Assembly (NCBI GenBank): GCA_030042915.1 | Contig: JASHYS010000310.1 | Span: 1 to 5,028 of the forward strand | Direction: 5' to 3' | Length of the DNA: 5,028 bases | Origin: Acidobacteriaceae bacterium | GTDB taxonomy: Bacteria; Acidobacteriota; Terriglobia; Terriglobales; Acidobacteriaceae | Shown: positions 1 through 3,863 of the stretch, one piece after another | Numbering within the stretch: position 1 is the first letter of the stretch | Layout: every line of letters starts with the position of its first letter | Position numbers and translations under genes: made by a program | The notes under the pieces: model-generated | Told to the model about the DNA's origin: nothing | The model's database searches: none | The model's input: only the letters and a program-made list of their open reading frames with translations

Positions 1-900
1 GTGACGCCGTTCAAGGCGGATGGATCAGTGGACGAGGCTGCACTGTGGGCGCTCGTCGACTGGCAGATCGAATCGGGCATCGACTTTCTGGTGGCCTGCG
101 GGTCGACGGGCGAAGCAGCGACGCTGGATGAAGAAGAGTGGCTGCGCACGGTGCGGCTGGTGGTTGACGCGGCCGGAAAACGCGTGCCGGTGTGGGCCGG
201 GTGCACGCACAACTCCACGCGCGTGCTGGTGCGCCAGGCCACGCAGCTCGGACGCGTTCTGGGCGTGGCAGCAGTGCTCTCGGCCAATCCGTATTACAAC
301 AAGCCCACACAGGAGGGCCAGTTCCAGCATTTTCTGGCGCTGGCGCGCGAGGTAGATCCGCTGCCGGTGTGCGTATACAACGTGCCCGGACGCACGGCCG
401 CAAACCTTGAGCCGGAGACGGTGGCGCGGCTGGCTGCGGCGGCCCACAATATCGAAGCCATCAAGGAGGCAAGCGGAAAGCTGACGCAGTTTGCCGATCT
501 GGCGCATCTGATGCCGCACGACTTCAAGATCTTTTCCGGCGACGACAACCTGGCGCTGGGGGCGATTGCCGAGGGCGCGCATGGATTGATCAGCGTGGCA
601 TCGAATGAGGCGCCGGCAGAAGTCACGCGCATGATTCACGCGGCTCTCGACAATAACTGGAACGAAGCCCGCGAATTGGAGCGGCGCTTCTCGCGGCTCT
701 TCGAGGCCAACTTCTGGGAGTCGAATCCCGGTCCGGTAAAAACCGTCCTCAGCCTAATGGGCCGCTGCGGCGATACGGTGCGGTTGCCTCTGGTTCCACC
801 TGAGCCGCGCACGCGTTCCAGGCTGGAGCGCCTGGCCGGCGAGCTGGGCCTTCTGAAGCACGCACCCATCCCCGCCGGCGTGCGATCTGAAGTGTTCTGA
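1..900 (+). CDS. dapA: 4-hydroxy-tetrahydrodipicolinate synthase (DapA), 5'-truncated by the window edge
   Basis: DapA condenses pyruvate with L-aspartate-4-semialdehyde in the cytoplasm, the first committed step to diaminopimelate and lysine. The (beta/alpha)8 class I aldolase hallmarks are present, numbering from the first codon: GSTGE at 34-38, PYYN at 97-100 (Tyr99 matches E. coli Tyr107), YNVPGRT at 126-132 (Tyr126 = Tyr133, Arg131 = Arg138), the Schiff-base lysine Lys155 in IKEASG, SGDD at 179-182 and GLISV at 195-199. The GTG at position 1 is most likely not the start. It is the Val of the conserved VTPF strand that corresponds to E. coli Val10, so some 9-12 codons precede the window. 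The C-terminus runs about 14 residues past the usual GLL end. The Thr44 equivalent is Ser35, and some lysine-site residues differ (see findings). The stop is TGA at 898-900. No intrinsic terminator is visible just downstream. Family assignment is near certain; among aldolase relatives the YNVPGR and KEASG motifs favour DapA. Confidence 0.96.
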   Translation: MTPFKADGSVDEAALWALVDWQIESGIDFLVACGSTGEAATLDEEEWLRTVRLVVDAAGKRVPVWAGCTHNSTRVLVRQATQLGRVLGVAAVLSANPYYNKPTQEGQFQHFLALAREVDPLPVCVYNVPGRTAANLEPETVARLAAAAHNIEAIKEASGKLTQFADLAHLMPHDFKIFSGDDNLALGAIAEGAHGLISVASNEAPAEVTRMIHAALDNNWNEARELERRFSRLFEANFWESNPGPVKTVLSLMGRCGDTVRLPLVPPEPRTRSRLERLAGELGLLKHAPIPAGVRSEVF

Positions 901-972
901 AGAAGTTCATCATTCGTTCACAATTCCGAAGAGGTCCTCGCGACGAAGGCCTGCAAGTATTTGCACATTCGG

Positions 973-1014
973 TGGGCAATTTTTGGCAGATATAAACTTG
1001 CCCGGTCTTGCCCA
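973..1014. repeat. Cluster of three TTGCCC half-sites (one inverted, two direct)
   Basis: TGGGCAA at 973-979 is the inverse of TTGCCCA at 1008-1014. CTTGCCC occurs twice as a direct repeat at 997-1003 and 1007-1013, exactly 10 bp apart, which is one helical turn. A TATAAA sequence (991-996) lies between the inverted copies. The arrangement could be a regulator binding site or a weak stem-loop. It could also be chance, since the words are short. Confidence 0.3.
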
Positions 1015-1056
1015 AAATTTTCGACGGGCTATTTGAGCTGCAAGCCCCTGTTTTTC

Positions 1057-1065
1057 TGCTAAAAT
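1057..1065 (+). promoter_or_regulatory. Candidate extended -10 promoter element
   Basis: TG at 1057-1058, one base, then TAAAAT at 1060-1065 matches an extended -10 element (five of six bases of TATAAT). It sits after a T-run in an AT-rich patch. No good -35 is found at the usual distance: TTGAGC at 1033-1038 is 21 bp away, and extended -10 promoters often lack one. Transcription would start near 1072, giving the lipoprotein mRNA a leader of about 400 nt. Confidence 0.4.
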
Positions 1066-1107
1066 TCGGGTCAAGAACCTCAAATTGCTTGGGCCAGAAT
1101 GGACCGG

Positions 1108-1121
1108 ATTACCTAGGTAAT
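1108..1121. promoter_or_regulatory. Perfect 14-bp palindrome, possible operator
   Basis: ATTACCTAGGTAAT reads identically on both strands without a spacer. It lies about 36-49 bp downstream of the start expected from the extended -10 at 1057-1065, where a dimeric repressor could act as a roadblock. Its half TTACCTAG is also found at 3689-3696 in the control region of the membrane-protein unit. The function is inferred only from symmetry and position. Confidence 0.35.
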
Positions 1122-1300
1122 TGCAGTCCAGCTTCAGGTAAAGAAAGATTCCGCGCAACTTTTCTGAATCTTTCCGGGTTCCTATTGATCGATGGCAGGA
1201 TTCTGACTTTTAGTGGTTCAGAGTGCCGTCGAAATTAAATTCACGCGTACGCTGAAGTGCGTGAGCCTGCCTTGGAACGTTTTATTTTCCCCCGTCGAAG

Positions 1301-1328
1301 TTGAGAGCTTAGCCAGTTCGCTTATTCT
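1301..1328 (+). promoter_or_regulatory. Candidate sigma70 promoter for the lipoprotein gene
   Basis: TTGAGA (1301-1306, five of six of TTGACA) and TATTCT (1323-1328, four of six of TATAAT) are separated by 16 bp. A start near 1335 would give a leader of about 143 nt to the ATG at 1478. This is the best two-box match seen close to the gene. It may act instead of, or together with, the element at 1057-1065. Confidence 0.4.
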
Positions 1329-1377
1329 GTGCGCGCACGGTGCGGCTCTTGATTTAGGCGGCGTTCCAGGCGATGGA

Positions 1378-1413
1378 AGCGGAGGGCCGGATTAGCCGGC
1401 GGCCGATTCCGCT
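1378..1413 (+). other. GC-rich two-tier hairpin in the leader of the lipoprotein mRNA
   Basis: AGCGGA (1378-1383) pairs with TCCGCT (1408-1413). Inside it GCCGG (1386-1390) pairs with CCGGC (1396-1400) around an ATTAG loop. There is no T-run after it, so it is not an intrinsic terminator. It ends 64 nt before the chosen ATG and may protect or fold the 5' end of the transcript. Confidence 0.3.
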
Positions 1414-1464
1414 CAGGTCACAACAGCCCGCAGAAAGCGACGAACGGGATATGTCCCCCAAGAC

Positions 1465-1470
1465 AAGTGA
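1465..1470 (+). promoter_or_regulatory. Ribosome binding site that decides the lipoprotein start
   Basis: AAGTGA resembles AGGTGA of the Shine-Dalgarno region and stands 7 nt before ATG 1478. The in-frame ATG at 1451 has only CGGGAT immediately before it, too close to work well, so 1478 is preferred. Confidence 0.45.
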
Positions 1471-1477
1471 GAGATTC

Positions 1478-2911
1478 ATGAAGTTGGCGCTTTTAACGGT
1501 GAGCGTAGCACTCCTCGTGACTGTGGGCTGCTCCAGCTCCCCCACCGGTACCACCGCGACGCAATCGGGTGGTGGCCCGGTGTTTGTGGTCGGCACTGAC
1601 GCACCCGCGACTATACCTTCCGTTGCAGGCGTCAAGATTCAACTCGAAGATATTTACTTGACCGACTCAACAACCTCAACCAAGTCGAGCAACCTGCTCG
1701 CAAACCCCGTGGTCGTGGACTTTGCGCGCTACAACGGCTTGCAAGGCCTGGTGGATATGAACGATGTTCAGCCGGGAACCTACGACGGCGTGGAGATCGA
1801 TCTGGGCACGATGGATGAGATCGACTACCTGAACACCACCACCCCGCCGCCCACGATAACCCCCTTGGCCGCGACGGTGCCGAGTACGCCTATTGACATT
1901 ACGCTGCCCAAAACTCTTACCGTGAGCTCAACTGAAACAGGAGGAGTGCCGGTGGGTCTGCGCATCGACCTCAATCTGGGGCAGTCGCTCACCACCAGCG
2001 GCGGCGACGTCACGGGCGCCATCACCCCAGTATTTGAGGTCAGCACGGTGTCACGCACCGACACTGGCGCTCATATCGACGAGTTCGTCGGATCGGTAAC
2101 CACGGCCCTCACCAGTGCAACCGCTGATTCGTTCCAGATCACCGGTCCGCACGGCGAAAACTTCACCATCAACATCTCCAGCACGACGGCGTGGGACGGC
2201 GGAGCCACGGAGAGCCAGTTGTTAGCCGACGGCACCAACGCCATCGTGCAAGTGGCCGGCCAGTTCGATCCCGCTGACCAGACGCTCGATGCCGACGAGA
2301 TAGCCATCCTCACCGACTCGAAGTTCTACGCACGCGGTTTGGTGACCTACGTGACGCCTTCGTCGGGCGCGGCCAGCGAAATAAACTTCTATGTGCGGGC
2401 CGAATTGCCGGCCAGCCTTAGCACATCCAACCTGGTTCCGCTGGGCAATATTGCCGACGTGACCATCACTGGAAACGAAAACTACGGCATCTACTGGATG
2501 CATAACGCTTTCACCAACGTGCTCTTCAACGACGCCGCATTGACGGCCGGTCAGGAGATCTCGGTGGGCGGAGCCGATCCGACGGCGACTCCGTTTGAAG
2601 TGAAACGCATTCACCTGCAGAACTGGGGCTATAACGGCACCGTGGCTGCGGGCAGCGAGAATTCGGGGCAGGGATTCTTTGAGATGAACGTGAACGGATT
2701 CGCCGGTCAGGTCATCCCCTCACCCATCCTCGTCTACCTGGGCTCAGCTTGCGATTTCCGCTATGGTTTCGGCAGCTTTGCCGACGTGACGGATAACGCC
2801 AAGATTCGCGTGGTGGGCATCCTGCTCAAACTCAACGGTCAGGACGTGCTGGTGGCTCGCCATATCGACGGGCTCAACTACACTGACATGGCGGTAACTG
2901 CCTGGCAGTAA
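1478..2911 (+). CDS. Secreted lipoprotein with DUF4382-like N-terminal domain and beta-rich C-terminal repeats
   Basis: This 477-residue protein begins with a lipoprotein signal: MK, a hydrophobic stretch, then the lipobox TVGC with Cys18 as the predicted lipidated residue, followed by SSSP. With Ser rather than Asp at +2, outer-membrane sorting is likely if the E. coli rule holds. A Ser/Thr/Gly linker leads into a DUF4382-type domain at about 35-191: GTDAP at 39-43, EDIYLTD at 57-63, VVDFARYNGLQGL at 79-91, PGTYDGVEIDLG at 99-110, VGLRIDLNLG at 159-168. Residues 200-465 form three units that each open with a G-V strand (GSV, GLV, GTV) and close with a V-x-G or I-x-V-G strand, resembling DUF5666-type OB-like repeats. 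The only other cysteine is Cys425. Molecular function is unknown. The alternative start at 1451 adds nine residues (MSPKTSERF) to the n-region and stays compatible with the signal; the ATG at 1373 is too far upstream for a signal peptide. An intrinsic terminator follows after 23 bases, so the gene is probably monocistronic. Confidence 0.88.
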   Translation: MKLALLTVSVALLVTVGCSSSPTGTTATQSGGGPVFVVGTDAPATIPSVAGVKIQLEDIYLTDSTTSTKSSNLLANPVVVDFARYNGLQGLVDMNDVQPGTYDGVEIDLGTMDEIDYLNTTTPPPTITPLAATVPSTPIDITLPKTLTVSSTETGGVPVGLRIDLNLGQSLTTSGGDVTGAITPVFEVSTVSRTDTGAHIDEFVGSVTTALTSATADSFQITGPHGENFTINISSTTAWDGGATESQLLADGTNAIVQVAGQFDPADQTLDADEIAILTDSKFYARGLVTYVTPSSGAASEINFYVRAELPASLSTSNLVPLGNIADVTITGNENYGIYWMHNAFTNVLFNDAALTAGQEISVGGADPTATPFEVKRIHLQNWGYNGTVAAGSENSGQGFFEMNVNGFAGQVIPSPILVYLGSACDFRYGFGSFADVTDNAKIRVVGILLKLNGQDVLVARHIDGLNYTDMAVTAWQ

Positions 2912-2934
2912 GCTCGACACGAAAGTCCTTCTAG

Positions 2935-2970
2935 CCGGAGCTGGCCCAACGCCAGCTCCGGTTTTTTTTT
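2935..2970 (+). terminator. Rho-independent terminator of the lipoprotein gene
   Basis: A perfect 11-bp stem (CCGGAGCTGGC at 2935-2945 with GCCAGCTCCGG at 2951-2961) and a CCAAC loop are followed by nine T (2962-2970). It starts 24 bases after the stop codon. The opposite strand has no T-run after the stem, so it should work mainly on + strand transcripts, although the - strand unit converges on it. Confidence 0.93.
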
Positions 2971-3035
2971 GCGCGACATTGTGCGCCGGAAAGACAGGGG
3001 CGCCGCCCGAACTCAAACGAGGAAAGAATCTCGCC

Positions 3036-3374
3036 TCAAAACAGATCGGCGATCGGCGGAAAAGTAAGCAGCACGCCCAGGATGAGCAGAACCAGCGCGA
3101 CTGTGCTTACGGGTGCGAGGGCCACGTTGCGGTTGCGCCAGCGCACATGCAAAATCAGCCACGCCGCAAGCCACGCGGCAACGGCGCAGGTAGTCACGCC
3201 CGAAAGCGGCCCGGTGGGCCGGTAAAAGATCATCGCGCTTTTGATGACGGCGAATTTGCCGGCGAGAAGCGCAAACACAGCTACGAGGAACGAGCCGATG
3301 CCCGCAGCCAGCACCGCGGCCGCTCCACCTCCGCTAGGAATGTCGGAGACGTTTGGTGTTGCGGTCGCACTCAT
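3036..3374 (-). CDS. Small three-helix membrane protein, function unknown
   Basis: This 112-residue protein is not assigned to a family I can name. A hydrophilic N-terminus rich in Ser, Thr, Pro and Gly (1-17) precedes three hydrophobic segments at about 18-39, 59-77 and 88-107. Between the first two lies a polar loop with the feature YRPTGPLSG (51-59); between the second and third a basic loop (RWRNRN, 78-83). The start at 3374 is well supported: GGAGG lies 6 nt upstream, and the ATG overlaps the TGA of the preceding frame as ATGA, typical of translational coupling. Longer versions starting as far up as 3680 read through the other gene's region in the wrong frame and are not credible. By the positive-inside rule the 78-83 loop would face the cytoplasm and the N-terminus would also be inside for three helices in alternate orientation. 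A subunit or accessory role in a membrane complex is conceivable, but nothing in the window shows it. Confidence 0.8.
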   Translation of the reverse strand: MSATATPNVSDIPSGGGAAAVLAAGIGSFLVAVFALLAGKFAVIKSAMIFYRPTGPLSGVTTCAVAAWLAAWLILHVRWRNRNVALAPVSTVALVLLILGVLLTFPPIADLF

Positions 3375-3613
3375 GGCCGCCCTCCCTGCACAACATGGAT
3401 CGTCCTCCCGCCTTCCACGGGCGCATTCTTGTTGATCATGGCGCCGAAGAAACCGGCCACGCCCGCAGCGAAGAGCGCGATCTACATAAATCCCAGGATT
3501 ACGTTGCGAAGCTGCGGATGATTCTTGAGATTGCGGCCGTATTGAAGAACCACCGCCGCAGCCATAGTGGCGCCGATGGGTACGATCCAGGCTATGTGTT
3601 CCTTCCACTCCAT
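3371..3613 (-). pseudogene. Small two-helix membrane protein gene interrupted by an in-frame amber codon
   Basis: From ATG 3613 the frame reads 43 codons (MEWKEHIAWIVP... to ...VILGFM), meets TAG at 3482-3484, then continues in the same frame for 36 sense codons to TGA at 3371-3373. The part after the TAG looks like real protein: IALFAAGVAGFFGAMI completes a second hydrophobic segment begun before the TAG, followed by a polar tail ending VVQGGRP. The first hydrophobic segment is at about 7-24, followed by a basic patch (RNLKNHPQLR). Third codon positions after the TAG are G or C in 28 of 36 codons, as expected for this genome. The TGA overlaps the next gene's ATG. So either a nonsense mutation has truncated an 80-residue protein, or the TAG is a sequencing error, or it is read through. 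No strong ribosome binding site precedes 3613; a GTG at 3688 could extend the frame by 25 codons. The family is not recognised. Confidence 0.55.
3381..3385 (-). promoter_or_regulatory. Strong ribosome binding site for the 112-residue membrane protein
   Basis: On the - strand AGGGAGGG contains a perfect GGAGG 6 nt before the ATG at 3374. It lies within the last codons of the upstream frame and fixes the start of the downstream gene. Confidence 0.8.
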
Positions 3614-3673
3614 GCCGATGGAATGCCAGCCGCTGGATCCGGTGCAAAATCGAGCACGGAAAAACGCCGATCC

Positions 3674-3703
3674 AATACAATCAGACACTTACCTAGTTAT
3701 CAA
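3674..3703 (-). promoter_or_regulatory. Candidate promoter of the small membrane-protein unit
   Basis: On the - strand TTGATA (3703-3698, five of six of TTGACA) and TGTATT (3679-3674, four of six of TATAAT) are 18 bp apart in a strongly AT-rich stretch. Transcription would start near 3667 and give a leader of about 54 nt to ATG 3613. The GTG start at 3688 would then be excluded. A TAGGTA motif lies inside the spacer and another just upstream of the -35. Confidence 0.4.
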
Positions 3704-3731
3704 ATAGTACCTAAAATGGCCTATTTACCAT
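3690..3731. repeat. Three TACC motifs at exact 18-bp spacing
   Basis: On the + strand TACCTA is at 3690-3695, TACCTA at 3708-3713 and TACCAT at 3726-3731, each start 18 bp from the last. On the - strand they read ATGGTA, TAGGTA, TAGGTA toward the genes. The intervening 12 bp are not conserved, which favours protein half-sites over a duplicated sequence. Overlap with the candidate promoter suggests an operator array. Confidence 0.4.
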
Positions 3732-3777
3732 TTAATTATTGTTTGAGAAGTTAAGAGCGTCAGCCTGGGGACAGAGC

Positions 3778-3799
3778 GCAGGCATGAGCATCAGCCTGC
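3778..3799. repeat. Small inverted repeat between the two - strand units
   Basis: GCAGGC (3778-3783) and GCCTGC (3794-3799) can form a 6-bp stem with a 10-nt loop. CAGCCTG also occurs directly at 3761-3767 and 3792-3798. There is no T-run on either side. Function unknown. Confidence 0.25.
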
Positions 3800-3810
3800 T
3801 TCAGCGGGCG

Positions 3811-3838
3811 AAAGAAAAGCCCCAGGAAACCTGGGGCT
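3811..3838 (-). terminator. Rho-independent terminator of the DUF3300 gene
   Basis: AGCCCCAGG (3818-3826) and CCTGGGGCT (3830-3838) form a perfect 9-bp stem with a 3-nt loop. On the - strand the stem is followed by TTTCTTT (3817-3811). It begins 25 bases after the stop codon of the gene ending at 3864. On the + strand the trailing sequence CTTTAACTT is a poorer tract. Confidence 0.82.
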
Positions 3839-3863
3839 CTTTAACTTGACAGCTCCTCGTTGC

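Larger units (their letters stand above)
901..1477. other. Long intergenic region without a credible gene
   Basis: This stretch of about 577 bases between dapA and the lipoprotein gene is visibly richer in A/T than the flanking genes up to about 1300. Short open frames exist on both strands (for example 1008-1238 + and 910-1158 -), but they lack good ribosome binding sites and recognisable protein character. No tRNA or known riboswitch core was recognised. What it does hold is listed separately: a TTGCCC half-site cluster (973-1014), an extended -10 (1057-1065), a 14-bp palindrome (1108-1121), a sigma70-like promoter (1301-1328) and a hairpin (1378-1413). It is best read as the control region of the lipoprotein gene. 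Confidence 0.6.

Noticed and set aside
25..639. Open frame of 204 codons antisense to dapA
   Set aside because: dapA is unmistakable on the + strand; the antisense translation is His/Arg/Cys-rich and typical of a GC-rich shadow.
961..996. Sigma70 promoter from TTGCAC (961-966) and TATAAA (991-996)
   Set aside because: The spacer is 24 bp, too long for a functional pair.
984..1001. Sigma54 promoter (TGGCAG ... TTGC)
   Set aside because: The GG to GC spacing is 13 bases instead of the required 10.
1008..1238. Small protein gene of 76 codons on the + strand
   Set aside because: The composition is unconvincing, it overlaps the candidate promoter and palindrome, and no ribosome binding site is seen.
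1241..1264. TCACGC/GCGTGA inverted repeat as a terminator
   Set aside because: It is only a 6-bp stem with a 12-nt loop and no T-run after it.
1373..1477. Upstream start for the lipoprotein at ATG 1373
   Set aside because: It would put 35 charged residues before the signal peptide and translate through the GC-rich hairpin; 1478 or 1451 fit a lipoprotein.
2979..3521. Open frame of 180 codons on the + strand
   Set aside because: It lies antisense to both membrane-protein genes, has a charged low-complexity translation and no convincing ribosome binding site.
3375..3680. Long N-terminal extension of the 112-residue membrane protein (start TTG at 3680, 214 residues)
   Set aside because: The extension reads the upstream gene in the wrong frame, is Arg/Cys/His-rich without protein character, and the ATG at 3374 has a perfect GGAGG at the right distance.
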